A stretch of DNA of 64,000 nucleotides from Curvibacter microcysteis (GCF_028649435.1 NZ_JAQSIN010000002.1); one strand, 5' to 3'; counted from the first letter of the stretch, positions 1-9,267 are shown. Notes: generated by a model not told the origin, from the letters alone. A program made the numbers and translations.

Positions 1-124
1 TGCCGGGCTCAATCGACAGGTCCACGGTCGGGGCCGACAGGCGCAGAGGCGCATCCAACCACCAATAGACGGTTCCCCCCAGGGCGGCTGCCGCCAAGAT
101 CAACACCACCAGCAAAGCACGCAC
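1..124 (-). CDS. mltG: Endolytic murein transglycosylase MltG, N-terminal fragment
   Basis: Only the first 41 codons are present; the gene runs off the left edge. A GTG start at 124 opens a frame with one hydrophobic segment at residues 3-22, then a WWLDAPL stretch and a beta-rich start ending in DLSIEPG. This looks like the membrane anchor and beginning of MltG/YceG, which cleaves nascent glycan strands in the inner membrane to end peptidoglycan chains. The call rests partly on context: in Comamonadaceae mltG is commonly the divergent neighbour of ygfZ, as here. The ATG nearer to ygfZ on this strand hits a stop after 13 codons. Confidence 0.72.
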   Translation of the reverse strand, partial: MRALLVVLILAAAALGGTVYWWLDAPLRLSAPTVDLSIEPG

Positions 125-169
125 AGCCCTGTCACCTTCATGTTTTCGACCGGCGATGATAATTCACGG

Positions 170-1138
170 ATGACTCAAGCTCTGAATTCCCCTGCGGCCC
201 TGCTCCACGGTGTGGCGCCGCTGCCCCAATGGGGCGTGATCCGCGCGCTGGGCGAGGACGCCGCCTCCTTTTTGCATGGCCAGCTGACCCAAGACCTGCT
301 GCTGCTGCCCGACGGCCAGGCCCGGCTGGCTGGTTATTGTTCGGCCAAAGGCCGTTTGCTGGCGACGTTCGTGGTGCTGCGCCGTTCGGCGTCCGAGTTG
401 TGGCTGGCCTGCCCGCTCGATGTGCTGCCCGGGACGCTGAAGCGCCTGTCCATGTTTGTGCTGCGCGCCAAGGTCAAGCTCAGCGACGCCAGCGCGGAAT
501 TGGCCGTGCGCGGCCTGGCGGGCAGCGCCCTGACCTCGCTGGGCTTGAACCCCGCTTCTGCGCCCTGGCAAGCCCAGGCCCTGGGCGCTGGCCATGCGGT
601 GGCCTTGTACCCGGCGGCGGGCGTGGCGCGCGCTTTGTGGATCGGCCCAACCGAGGCTGCCCTGCCCACGGCTTCGGCATTGCCCACCTTGAGCGACAGC
701 CTCTGGGCCTGGTCCGAGGTGCAATCGGCCGTGCCCCATTTGGGGTTGAGCCAGGCCGATGCCTTTGTGCCGCAAATGCTCAATTACGAATCCGTGGGCG
801 GTGTGAACTTCAAAAAAGGCTGCTACCCCGGCCAGGAAGTGGTGGCGCGCAGCCAGTTCCGGGGCACGCTCAAGCGGCGCACCTGCCTGGCCCATGGCGT
901 GCCTGCCGGTGGCGTGGCGCCGGGCCTTGGGCAGGAGCTGTTCCTGGCCAGTGATGCGCCCGACCAGCCCACCGGGGTGGTGGTGCAGTGCGCTGCCGCG
1001 CCCGCTGGGGGCTTTGATGTGCTGGCCGTGGTCCAGGTCGGGGCCAGCGTGGCGGGTCAGGCACTGCACCTGGGCGCCCCGGACGGGCCCGCTTTTGAGG
1101 TGCAGGCCCTGCCCTACGCCTTGCTGGAAGACATTTGA
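170..1138 (+). CDS. ygfZ: Folate-binding Fe-S cluster maintenance protein YgfZ
   Basis: This 322-residue protein belongs to the YgfZ/GcvT-like family, tetrahydrofolate-binding proteins that help assemble or repair certain Fe-S enzymes such as MiaB. The signature KGCYPGQE is at residues 216-223, with the family's key cysteine at 218. The N-terminal half has the GcvT-like fold sequence (FLHGQLTQDLLLL). An in-frame ATG at 140 adds ten residues, but the segment between contains a TGATAAT that looks like a -10 box, so the ATG at 170 is preferred; neither start has a strong ribosome site. It is divergent from mltG with about 45 bp between the starts. Confidence 0.93.
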   Translation: MTQALNSPAALLHGVAPLPQWGVIRALGEDAASFLHGQLTQDLLLLPDGQARLAGYCSAKGRLLATFVVLRRSASELWLACPLDVLPGTLKRLSMFVLRAKVKLSDASAELAVRGLAGSALTSLGLNPASAPWQAQALGAGHAVALYPAAGVARALWIGPTEAALPTASALPTLSDSLWAWSEVQSAVPHLGLSQADAFVPQMLNYESVGGVNFKKGCYPGQEVVARSQFRGTLKRRTCLAHGVPAGGVAPGLGQELFLASDAPDQPTGVVVQCAAAPAGGFDVLAVVQVGASVAGQALHLGAPDGPAFEVQALPYALLEDI

Positions 1139-1222
1139 GCCGGTTCTGAAATCAATCGCCCAAGTTCTGTGCGGGCCGCCAGACCCGCCCAGCTCGCTCA
1201 CCGAACGGCGCCCCCATTCGGC

Positions 1223-3499
1223 TCAGGGCAAACGGTCCCGGTAAGGCTGGGGCACCTGGGCCCGCAACAGCGGCTGCTGGGCCGGTGGCACGGCCGCCCA
1301 GGCCTGGCGGTAGGCCTGCACGGCCTGGGCCTCGTCCTGGGTGGGCCCGGGCTGGCTGTAGATGCGGCCCAGCTTGTACCAACTGTCGGCCTGGTACTCC
1401 GGAAAGTACTTCAGGCGCAGTTGCATGCCCTGCAAAGCCAGGTCCCATTGGCCCAGGCGCTGGCCCAGTTCATAGGCGCCGTTGACCATCTCGAGCGGGT
1501 GCTCGCCGGCAGCCAGGTACTGGCGCAGCACCCGGGCGGCGTCGTCCAGCCGGCCCTGCTCGGCCAGCAGCATGACCTCCGTGCCATGCACCGACACCGA
1601 CTGTGGCTGCAGGCGGCGGGCGCGTTCAAAGTACAGCTGGGCCTCGTCCAGCTGTTTCAGGCGCAGGTTGGCGCGCGCGATGTTGAGCAAGAGCACCGGC
1701 ACGTAAGGGCGGGATTGGGCCACCGACTCCCAGATCCAGATGGCGTTGTTCCAGTCGCCCATGGTGGCCAACTCGTCGGCCACCATGGGGGTGAGCTTGC
1801 GGTAATGCGGGTTGATGGCCACGCCCTCACGCACCAGGCGCAGGATTTCGGCGCGGTCTTCGGCCAAGCGCGGGTCTTTGGGGTTGGGCAGGCGCGCCAT
1901 CCACATGGCCAGCTTGACGGACTGCACCAGGCGGCTTTCTGCCGCCATGGCCTGGCGCGTGACCCAACCACCGAGGCCCAGGGCGGCCAAGGCCACCAAC
2001 GCGGCGCCCAGGGCCATGCGGGGCGTGAGCACGCCAGCCTGCGGCTGCAGCCACCAGCGCGCGGGCTGGCGCCAACCCACGCGGGCCAATCGCCCATCCG
2101 AGGCCGCCAGCAGACCCAGGCCCAGCGCCAACATCGCCCCGGTGCAGGCCATGCGCCAAGGAAAGCCCGCCTGGCTGACCAGCATCAAGGCGCCCAGGCT
2201 GCTCAGAGCGACCAGGCGCAGGGGCAGCTCCTGGCGCACCTCGGGCAAGGGGCTCTCCCCCACCAGCCAGGTCAGCCAAGCGGCCCGAGCCAGCCCACCC
2301 AGCAGCACAGCCGCCGCCAGCCAGCCGACCAGTCCGTATTCAGCCAACAGCTGCAAGAACTCGTTGTGCACGTAGTAGTCGGTCTCGATCTGGGTGCCTG
2401 GCGGTTGGTACAGGGGAATGTGCACCTCCCAAGCCCCGGCGCCGACCCCCGTGAGGGGGCGGTCCGCGATGGCACGCAGCGCGCTGTGCCACATCAGCAC
2501 CCGCACCGAAAAAGAGCCTTCGCTGTACTCGCTGGGCTGGGTCACACTGGCCACACGGCTCAGGCTGCGTTGCAGGGCCGAGGCCCCCGCGCCGCTCTCC
2601 GCCGCCACCTTGGCATTGCCCGTGGGCAAGGAGGCCAAGGCCAGAAACAAGGCCAAACCGCCCCCGGCAAACAGGGCCACGGCGCGGCGGCTCCAGCCGC
2701 CCTGCCCCCACTCGGCTCGCCAGCGGTACAGCGCCACGGGCAGGACGCAGGCCATCAACAAAAACGCGGTCAGCGCTGAGCGCGTGCCCGTCATGAACAA
2801 GGCGGTGGCGTTGAAGGCCAGCGAAGCCACCATCAGCGTGCGGGTCGAACTGCTGCGCACACGGCTCAGCGCCCACAGCGAAAACGGCCAGGCGCAGACC
2901 GCCAGCTCGGCGAAAAAGTTGCGGTTGACAAAGGTGGAGGCCGGGTTCGGCCCCTGCGGAAACCAGCCCAGCTCGAACCAGAACTGCAGGGCCGTCCAGA
3001 CCGAAGCCACCGACACCCCCAGGTGGATGGCCCAGGCCAGCCGGGGCAGACGCTCCAGGCTGAACAGCTGCAGGCCCAGCCACATCAGCAGCCCCAGGAT
3101 GAACCAGCGCACGGTCTCACCCGCCGCCAGGTAGGTGTGCGACCAGGCCATGCTGAGCGCCGCGTAGGCGCACAGCAGCATTGGAAACAGCAGGCTGGCG
3201 TGCCAGCTCAGGGGCGTGTCGCGGTGCCGGCGCTGCCAAAAAAAGCACACGGCCGCCGCCAAAGTGCCCAGGGCCACGATGGCGGACTTGAGCGTGTCCT
3301 GCACCACCTCTTCAGAGGGCACACCCAAGGCCGGCGCCAAGGCCAGCAGCAGGACCAGGGCGTACAGGGCCCAGTCCACCGATGCGCCACCGGCGGGGGC
3401 GGGTGGGCTGCCGGTGCCCGCGTAGCCCCCCATGGCGGGGCTGGGGTGGGTGGGCGTGCTGGGTGCGGCGCGGCGGGGTTTGGATCGGGGGCTGGCCAT
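1223..3499 (-). CDS. Wzy/O-antigen ligase-like membrane protein with C-terminal TPR repeats
   Basis: 758 residues. A Pro/Ser/Arg-rich cytoplasmic N-terminus (1-40) is followed by about a dozen hydrophobic segments to roughly residue 475, then a soluble C-terminal domain. The middle carries the Wzy_C-type region with FMTGTRSALTAF. Residues about 560-740 contain tetratricopeptide-like helices with PxSVSVHGTEVMLLAEQGRLDDA spacing. The family joins lipid-linked sugars to lipid A or proteins (O-antigen ligase WaaL, polymerase Wzy, or PglL-type protein O-oligosaccharyltransferase). The TPR tail and size fit the PglL/Wzy-ligase group, but the acceptor cannot be told from sequence. It is the last gene of a three-gene operon, starting 4 bp after the thioesterase-GNAT gene. 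Confidence 0.8.
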   Translation of the reverse strand: MASPRSKPRRAAPSTPTHPSPAMGGYAGTGSPPAPAGGASVDWALYALVLLLALAPALGVPSEEVVQDTLKSAIVALGTLAAAVCFFWQRRHRDTPLSWHASLLFPMLLCAYAALSMAWSHTYLAAGETVRWFILGLLMWLGLQLFSLERLPRLAWAIHLGVSVASVWTALQFWFELGWFPQGPNPASTFVNRNFFAELAVCAWPFSLWALSRVRSSSTRTLMVASLAFNATALFMTGTRSALTAFLLMACVLPVALYRWRAEWGQGGWSRRAVALFAGGGLALFLALASLPTGNAKVAAESGAGASALQRSLSRVASVTQPSEYSEGSFSVRVLMWHSALRAIADRPLTGVGAGAWEVHIPLYQPPGTQIETDYYVHNEFLQLLAEYGLVGWLAAAVLLGGLARAAWLTWLVGESPLPEVRQELPLRLVALSSLGALMLVSQAGFPWRMACTGAMLALGLGLLAASDGRLARVGWRQPARWWLQPQAGVLTPRMALGAALVALAALGLGGWVTRQAMAAESRLVQSVKLAMWMARLPNPKDPRLAEDRAEILRLVREGVAINPHYRKLTPMVADELATMGDWNNAIWIWESVAQSRPYVPVLLLNIARANLRLKQLDEAQLYFERARRLQPQSVSVHGTEVMLLAEQGRLDDAARVLRQYLAAGEHPLEMVNGAYELGQRLGQWDLALQGMQLRLKYFPEYQADSWYKLGRIYSQPGPTQDEAQAVQAYRQAWAAVPPAQQPLLRAQVPQPYRDRLP

Positions 3500-3503
3500 G
3501 CGA

Positions 3504-4376
3504 TCAGAGGGCCCGGCTCATCTGGACATGGGGAATGTCCACTTCGTGGAACACCTCGCCCCGCACCTGGTAGCCCAGGCGCTCGTAAAAGCCCCGCGCA
3601 CTGAGCTGGGCGTTGAGCACCACCTCGTGGTCGCCGCGGTCGCGGGCCGCTGACATGAGGGCCTGCAAAATCTGCGCGCCCAGGCCAGCACCGCGCAAGG
3701 CCTGGCGAACCGCCATGCGCCCGATGCGGGCCACCCCCGGCGCGTGCACCAACAGGCGGCCCGTGGCCACGGGCTGGTTCAGGCCGTTGTAGGCCACCGC
3801 GTGCACCGCCGTGGCGTCGGCTTCGTCCCACTCTTCTTCCACCGCGATGCCCTGCTCTTGCACAAACACCTCGGTGCGCACGCGGGCGGCATCGGCGCTC
3901 AGGTCTTGCCAGGTGCCGGTTTGCACCCGCACCACGGGCTGGCCTGCGGCATGGCCCAGCAGCACCTGGCGCAGCGCGTCAGGCACGGGGCGCGAAGTCT
4001 GGCTGGCCGGGTCGGCGAACACATAGACCAGTTCGCCACTGACCAGCAATTGCTCGCCCCGGAAGATACCGCCCAGGAACTGGATCGAAGAGGTGCCCAC
4101 GCGCTGGCATTGCAGGCCCACGTCCAAGACCTCGTCGTAACGGGCCGAGGCGTGGTATTCCACCAGCAGGCGCTTCACGTAGAGGTCGCCTTGCAGGCTG
4201 CGCATGGACTCTTCGTAAGGCAAGGCCAGGGCACGCCAGTAATCGCCCATGGCGGTGTCGAGGTACATGGCGTAGTGGCCGTTGAAGACGATTTTTTGCA
4301 TGTCCACCTCGACCCAGCGCACGCGCAGGCGGTGGAAGAAGCGGAAATCTTGGCGTTGAGGGGCGGCGGCGGTCAT
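3504..4376 (-). CDS. Fusion of a YbgC-like hotdog thioesterase and a GNAT acetyltransferase
   Basis: 290 residues with two domains. Residues 1-135 are a 4HBT hotdog thioesterase related to YbgC/FadM (RVRWVEVDMQ, FNGHYAMYLD), which hydrolyses acyl-CoA or acyl-ACP thioesters. Residues about 150-290 are a GNAT N-acyltransferase resembling the ElaA/YitI type (VFVQEQGIAVEEEWDE, then the acetyl-CoA site around RQALRGAGLGAQ and ARGFYERLGYQ). It lies 4 bp downstream of the alpha/beta hydrolase and 4 bp upstream of the Wzy-like gene, so the three are probably co-transcribed. The linked activities suggest acyl-group metabolism, but no substrate is evident. Confidence 0.85.
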   Translation of the reverse strand: MTAAAPQRQDFRFFHRLRVRWVEVDMQKIVFNGHYAMYLDTAMGDYWRALALPYEESMRSLQGDLYVKRLLVEYHASARYDEVLDVGLQCQRVGTSSIQFLGGIFRGEQLLVSGELVYVFADPASQTSRPVPDALRQVLLGHAAGQPVVRVQTGTWQDLSADAARVRTEVFVQEQGIAVEEEWDEADATAVHAVAYNGLNQPVATGRLLVHAPGVARIGRMAVRQALRGAGLGAQILQALMSAARDRGDHEVVLNAQLSARGFYERLGYQVRGEVFHEVDIPHVQMSRAL

Positions 4377-4380
4377 GCGC

Positions 4381-5349
4381 TTACTCCGTGGGGTTCAGGG
4401 CCTGGCGCAGGGCAGCGCCGGCGTCTCGGTGGGCTTGCAGGGCTTCGGGCACGGCCCGGCCCATTTTGATGAATTCGTGGGTCACGCCCCGGTAGACCTC
4501 CAGGTCCACGGAGTGGCCAGCCAGGCGCAGCTTGTCGGCATAGGCCAGGCCCTCGTCAAACAAGGGGTCGAACTCGGCCAGGCCGATCCAGGCCGGGGCC
4601 AGCTGCTCGGTGTCGGGGGCGTGCAGTGGGGCGAAGCGCCAGTCCTCGCGCTCTTCGCGGCTGTGCACGTACTGGCCGAAAAACCACTGGATGTGGCTGG
4701 CCTCCAGCACCAGGCCTTCGGCATAGCGGCGGTGTGAATCGGTGTCCTGGTGGGCGCTGACGCCGGGGTAGAACAGCAGTTGCAGTGCCAGGGGCTGGCC
4801 GCGCAAGGCAGCCTCCACCGCGGTGGCCGCCGCCAGCGTGCCGCCCGCGCTGTCGCCCCCCACCGCCACGCGCTTGGGGTCCAGCCCCAGGCTGGCCCCG
4901 TGGACCAGCAGCCAGGCCAGGGCGTCCCAGGCGTCGTTGGAGGCCACAGGAAAGCGGTGCTCGGGCGCCAAGCGGTAGTCCAGCGACACCACGGCGCAGC
5001 CTGATTGCAGGGCCAGGCTGCGGCACAAGGTGTCGTGCGTGTCGATGCTGCCCACCGTGAAGCCGCCGCCATGGAAGTACAGCAGCACGGGCTGCGATGC
5101 ACTCAGCACAGGCTTGTACAGGCGGGCGGGCAACTGGGCCCCGTCGCGGGCCGGGATCAGCCAGTCGTGCACAAAGGGCAGCTCGGGGCGGTTGATTTCC
5201 AACACCCCAGCCCCGGCGGCGTAGGCCATGCGGGCCTGGCGCGGCGTCAGGGTGTGCAGGGCCGGGCGGGCGGCGCGGGCCATGCGGTCGATCACGCCTT
5301 GCATGGCGCTGGAGAGTCGGTGCGGTCGGTCGGCGGGGGGCGTGGACAT
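4381..5349 (-). CDS. Alpha/beta hydrolase of the hormone-sensitive lipase family
   Basis: 322 residues, cytoplasmic, no signal peptide. The oxyanion-hole motif HGGG is at 93-96, the nucleophile motif GDSAGG places Ser167, and the likely acid and base are Asp261 (EFDPLFDE) and His291 (GVTHEF). This is the bacterial HSL (type IV) esterase layout; such enzymes cleave short- to medium-chain acyl esters. First gene of a minus-strand operon with the thioesterase-GNAT fusion and Wzy-like protein. The 215-bp region upstream is shared with the divergent alcohol dehydrogenase, so the two may share control. Confidence 0.92.
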   Translation of the reverse strand: MSTPPADRPHRLSSAMQGVIDRMARAARPALHTLTPRQARMAYAAGAGVLEINRPELPFVHDWLIPARDGAQLPARLYKPVLSASQPVLLYFHGGGFTVGSIDTHDTLCRSLALQSGCAVVSLDYRLAPEHRFPVASNDAWDALAWLLVHGASLGLDPKRVAVGGDSAGGTLAAATAVEAALRGQPLALQLLFYPGVSAHQDTDSHRRYAEGLVLEASHIQWFFGQYVHSREEREDWRFAPLHAPDTEQLAPAWIGLAEFDPLFDEGLAYADKLRLAGHSVDLEVYRGVTHEFIKMGRAVPEALQAHRDAGAALRQALNPTE

Positions 5350-5564
5350 GGGGTCAGGCCAAACAAAACAGGCAATATCGGAAAGACAGGTCGACCAGTC
5401 CCCGGCCTGGTGTCACCGGGGTGACGGCAGCCTGGGCACTCATGAGGGTTTGCTTCATGGTCAGACGCGCGGACGGTCGCTAAAGTCAGCCGTGCATCGT
5501 ACAACGCGGCGCCGGGGCGGGGAGCCTGGGCGCTGAACCTGACTTCTTGGAACCCGACCCCGAC

Positions 5565-6701
5565 ATGGCCTTCATCAACTACGTCACCCAGATTCAGATC
5601 GACTTTGGCGCTGTGCGCCTGCTGGCCGCCGAATGCGCGCGCGTGGGCATCCAGCGTCCGCTGGTGGTCACCGACGCCGGCGTGCGTGCCGCCGGCGTGC
5701 TGCAAAAAGCCCTGGACGCCCTGCCCGACCTGCCCGTGGCCGTGTTTGACCAAACCCCGTCCAACCCCACCGAGGCTGCCGTGCGCGCCGCCGTGGCGGT
5801 GTACCGCGAGCACGGTTGTGACGGCTTGATCGCCGTGGGCGGGGGCTCCGCCATCGACTGCGCCAAGGGCATTGCCATTGCCGCCACGCACGAAGGCCCG
5901 CTGACCCGCTACGCCACCATCGAAGGGGGCTCTGGCCTGATCACCGAGCGCGCGGCGCCGCTGATCGCCGTGCCCACCACCAGCGGCACCGGCAGCGAAG
6001 TGGCTCGGGGCGCCATCATCATCGTGGACGATCACCGCAAGCTGGGCTTCCACTCCTGGTTCCTGGTGCCGCGGGCGGCCATCTGCGACCCTGAACTCAC
6101 GCTGGGCCTGCCGCCTGGCCTGACCGCCGCTACCGGCATGGACGCCATCGCCCACTGCATGGAAACCTTCATGGCCAGCGCCTTCAACCCGCCCGCCGAC
6201 GGCATTGGCCTTGACGGCCTGGAGCGCGGCTGGGCCCACATCGAGCGCGCCACCCGCAATGGCCAGGACCGCGAGGCGCGCCTGCAACTGATGAGTGCGT
6301 CCATGCAGGGCGCCATGGCCTTCCAAAAAGGCTTGGGCTGCGTGCACAGCCTCAGCCACAGCCTGGGCGGCGTGAACCCGCGCCTGCACCACGGCACGCT
6401 CAACGCCATGTTCCTGCCCGCCGTGGTGCGCTTCAACGCGAGCGCCGAATCGGTGCAGCGCGAACGGCGCCTGGACCGCATGGCCCACGCCATGGGCCTG
6501 AGATCGGGCGGCGACATCCCGCTGGCCATCCGCGCCATGAACGCCCGCCTGGGCCTGCCCACGGGTCTGGCCGCCATGGGCGTGACGCGCGACCAGTTTG
6601 ATGCCGTGATCCAGGGCGCGCTGGCCGACCATTGCCACAAGACCAATCCGCGCCTGGCCACGCCAGAGGAATACCGGGAGATGCTGGAAGCGTCGATGTG
6701 A
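5565..6701 (+). CDS. Iron-containing (group III) alcohol dehydrogenase
   Basis: 378 residues. NAD-binding half with GGGS (92-95) and PTTSGTGSE, then an all-helical metal domain. By analogy with FucO/lactaldehyde reductase, the metal ligands are Asp193 and His197 (GMDAIAHCMETF), His265 (SLSHSLGG) and His276 (LHHGTLNA). The family oxidises alcohols or reduces aldehydes with NAD(P)H and Fe(II) or Zn(II). The ATG at 5565 gives the family-like start MAFINYVTQIQIDFG; a TTG 18 bp upstream is open but less likely. Transcribed alone, divergent from the lipase-like gene. The substrate is not evident. Confidence 0.92.
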   Translation: MAFINYVTQIQIDFGAVRLLAAECARVGIQRPLVVTDAGVRAAGVLQKALDALPDLPVAVFDQTPSNPTEAAVRAAVAVYREHGCDGLIAVGGGSAIDCAKGIAIAATHEGPLTRYATIEGGSGLITERAAPLIAVPTTSGTGSEVARGAIIIVDDHRKLGFHSWFLVPRAAICDPELTLGLPPGLTAATGMDAIAHCMETFMASAFNPPADGIGLDGLERGWAHIERATRNGQDREARLQLMSASMQGAMAFQKGLGCVHSLSHSLGGVNPRLHHGTLNAMFLPAVVRFNASAESVQRERRLDRMAHAMGLRSGGDIPLAIRAMNARLGLPTGLAAMGVTRDQFDAVIQGALADHCHKTNPRLATPEEYREMLEASM

Positions 6702-6743
6702 GCTGAGGCGGAGTGCCTGGATGCAGCGGTGTCCAGCCGGCCC

Positions 6744-7616
6744 TCAAGCCGCCTGCTGTTTCGCGTGCTTCGGGAGCGACGCGCCCTGCAGCACTTGACG
6801 CAACAGCGTCGGGGTCATGCCGCAGGAGGTCTTGAACGAGCGGGTCATGTGGGCCAGGTCAGAAAAGCCCTCGTCGTGTGCAATGGTGGTCAGGCTGTCT
6901 GGGCCCTGAAAGCGCTCGTGTGCCCGCAACAGGCGCACCGCCATGCGAACGCCTTCTGCCGTCGTGCCCTCCTTCTTCAATTGGCGCTCCAGTGTCCGTT
7001 GGTGGCATCCCAAGGCTTGGGCTGCGTCCCCAATCCGCATCGGGCCCTCTTGCTGAAACAGGCCAGCCAACTGGGCCACCGCGGAGCCCTCCAAGGCCAA
7101 TTCGGCCGCCACATCCCGCAAGTCCCGCATGGGTTGAGGAACCGCCCTGCTGCGGTTACGGATCACCTGGGCCATCAATTCTTCAAAGACCAGCAAGGTA
7201 CCCGCTTTGCACAGTTCCAGATCGACCGAGGACTGGATCAAGGTGCGGCGCGCGGACATCCCTGGAGCGCTCGCAGCGCTACCGACCGACAAATGCACCT
7301 CGGTCTTGACCGCGATCTGGGCTGACTGGTTGTAGCTGTTGTAGGCGAATGCCACCGCTTCAGGGGTCTTCAAGACCTGCGCTCCACGCACCGCTGGATT
7401 CAAGTCGACGCTGAAAAAATCGCGCACATCCCGCGCAATGGATTCAGTCCCAGCCCCCTGTCGGGCGCGTGCCTCGCCGGCCAGCACGTAGCGGTTGTAC
7501 GGCAAGTGGCCGTGAATGATGGACTCGATGGCGGACACATAACGCTGCATCGGTGGAACACCGGCGCGCGCCTCCATGGCCTTGACGACCAAATGATAGG
7601 CAAGCCTGGAAGGCAT
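6744..7616 (-). CDS. AraC-family transcriptional regulator (paralogue 1)
   Basis: 290 residues. The C-terminal AraC DNA-binding domain has two helix-turn-helix motifs at about 182-205 (IGDAAQALGCHQRTLERQL) and 222-251 (IAHDEGFSDLAHMTRSFK). The N-terminal part belongs to the Arabinose_bd-like (OruR/GadX-type) sensor class. The ATG at 7616 has a GGGAG eight bases upstream and gives MPSRLAYHLVV, matching the start of the related regulator at 9268-10101; an open frame extends 87 bp further but lacks this support. It is divergent from a small secreted protein and a Bug-type binding protein, which are plausible targets. Confidence 0.88.
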   Translation of the reverse strand: MPSRLAYHLVVKAMEARAGVPPMQRYVSAIESIIHGHLPYNRYVLAGEARARQGAGTESIARDVRDFFSVDLNPAVRGAQVLKTPEAVAFAYNSYNQSAQIAVKTEVHLSVGSAASAPGMSARRTLIQSSVDLELCKAGTLLVFEELMAQVIRNRSRAVPQPMRDLRDVAAELALEGSAVAQLAGLFQQEGPMRIGDAAQALGCHQRTLERQLKKEGTTAEGVRMAVRLLRAHERFQGPDSLTTIAHDEGFSDLAHMTRSFKTSCGMTPTLLRQVLQGASLPKHAKQQAA

Positions 7617-7896
7617 GACCCAACTCCCTGTTTCTAATTCTAGGTATGGCTTCCCCGTCGAACGCGAGGTCGTAGCCTGCTGATAGTTATCTGCCTGAAT
7701 CATATAGGCAGTGCACCTGGAGCGCTTGAGCGCCTGAAGATGAAGCGCCCATCACGTCGATTGTCGAGGCAATCAAATGAGTCCGTGACGCATAGATTCA
7801 AGCCCTTCACAACGGAAGCTGATCCAATTCGTCCAGCGCTGTCACACCGCGCGCAGGGATTGCATTCACAGACTATAAATTGAGAACACAGATACT

Positions 7897-8211
7897 ATGA
7901 AACACGTCATCACAGGAATTTTTATCGGTGCCTTGGCCATCAGTGGGGCTTGGGCTCAAAAAGTGCCCAATGCTAAATACAATGCCTTGATCGAGGATTT
8001 TTTGCAGTATCCGAATAGCTGCAACCTTTTCATGGGCGTCGATGATTCAGGCTTTGATGGCCTGACTAGGGTGTATGCAGAAAAATTAGTTCAAATATTG
8101 AACAATGATGAAATGACGCCTCGCGAATCTTATGCAGCGATTTATCAGACGTGTGCCACGCGGCACACGGCCAGTGCCAAAGTAGATGACACCAAAAAAA
8201 TCGCAAATTAA
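7897..8211 (+). CDS. Small secreted protein, unrecognised
   Basis: 104 residues. Residues 1-20 are a clear Sec signal peptide (MKH, hydrophobic core GIFIGALAISGAW, probable cleavage after AWA). The mature part of about 84 residues is acidic to neutral with two cysteines (NSCNLF and QTCATRH) that could form a disulphide in the periplasm. No family was recognised; size and the two-cysteine layout vaguely recall HdeA-type or Rap1a/Tai-like small periplasmic proteins. Codon use is more AT-rich than the core genes. A TATAAA at about 7875 could be a promoter -10. It precedes the Bug protein by 47 bp. Confidence 0.7.
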   Translation: MKHVITGIFIGALAISGAWAQKVPNAKYNALIEDFLQYPNSCNLFMGVDDSGFDGLTRVYAEKLVQILNNDEMTPRESYAAIYQTCATRHTASAKVDDTKKIAN

Positions 8212-8258
8212 CAGGTGCATGGGCATTGGTTGACGTATTTCTAATTTAACCGATAGAA

Positions 8259-9233
8259 ATGAGCCGTTGGTTTTTGTTATTCGTGGTGTTTGCACTACCA
8301 ATCAGCGCACTTGCTCAGATCCAGCGCGTCTACCCTGATCGACCAGTTCGATTGGTCGTTCCGTTTCAGGTTGGGGGCGCTGCCGATCAATTGGCACGGG
8401 TCCTCAGTGAGTGCTTGTCCGAGGCATTCAGGCAGACAGTCTGGGTCGACAATAAACCTGGAGCGACTGGAAGCATCGGTACTCGACAAGTCGCCCGCGC
8501 GGCCGCTGACGGCTATACCCTGCTGATTGGACACAGCGACAGCATCGTACTCCAAGGCTTGATGCATCCGAATCGGGAGAAAGATGTCGCGTCCGGATTG
8601 ATGCCAATCGCCTTCGTTGGGCGCATCCCAGGCGTATTGATCGCCAGACCCGAATTGGGTATCAAGTCACCCAAAGATTTAATTCAACGTGCGAAACAGA
8701 GGCCGGGTCAACTGAAACTTGCCAGTTGGGGCATGGGCAGCACAATCCATCTAGGCATTGAATGGATGAATCAAAGTGCGAATATTGAGCTACTTCATGT
8801 TCCCTATGCTGGGACACCTGCGGCGGTCGCCGCCTTCTATGCTGACCAGGTAGATTTGGTTTTTGTGACCGCGGACATGGCTCTGACAGCGGCACAAGCC
8901 GGACTGGCCCAAATCGTCGGAGCTTCATCACGAGATTTGGCGCTGCAAACTCCGGGAATGCCGTGGCTGGGTGATCAGGGATTTGAGGGACTGCAACTGG
9001 ACACCTGGTACGGCGTGCTGGCACCAGTCAACACCCCAGCAGCGATCGTGGCACAGCTCCAGCGTGAAATCCTCAAGCAATTGAAAAACCCCCAAGTCAC
9101 AGCCAAGCTCAAGCAAGCAGGCTTTCAACTCGGCCCGTTGGGGGCGGCTGACTTCAGCGATCTGATCCGAAGAGAGCGCAAGTTCTGGCAAAACTTGATT
9201 GCTGAGCGGCGAATTCCGGTCTTACCTGACTGA
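8259..9233 (+). CDS. Bug/TctC-family tripartite tricarboxylate-type solute-binding protein
   Basis: 324 residues with a Sec signal peptide cleaved near ALAQ (residue 19). Family hallmarks are YPDRPVRLVVPF near the mature start, NKPGATGSIGTR and AADGYTLLIG. Bug proteins bind carboxylates or other small organic compounds in the periplasm. They are greatly expanded in Burkholderiales and are usually orphans, as here: no TctA/TctB permease is present. It sits between two related AraC regulators and downstream of a small secreted protein, so it may act as a sensor or uptake protein for the inducer of that unit. Ends 34 bp from the convergent regulator. Confidence 0.93.
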   Translation: MSRWFLLFVVFALPISALAQIQRVYPDRPVRLVVPFQVGGAADQLARVLSECLSEAFRQTVWVDNKPGATGSIGTRQVARAAADGYTLLIGHSDSIVLQGLMHPNREKDVASGLMPIAFVGRIPGVLIARPELGIKSPKDLIQRAKQRPGQLKLASWGMGSTIHLGIEWMNQSANIELLHVPYAGTPAAVAAFYADQVDLVFVTADMALTAAQAGLAQIVGASSRDLALQTPGMPWLGDQGFEGLQLDTWYGVLAPVNTPAAIVAQLQREILKQLKNPQVTAKLKQAGFQLGPLGAADFSDLIRRERKFWQNLIAERRIPVLPD

Positions 9234-9267
9234 TACAGCGCCCCAACCCAGCGATGGACCTCGCTGC

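Noticed and set aside
5411..5424. Palindrome GTCACC-GG-GGTGAC in the lipase/alcohol dehydrogenase divergent region
   Set aside because: Only six pairs with a 2-base centre in GC-rich DNA; too weak to call as an operator without conservation.
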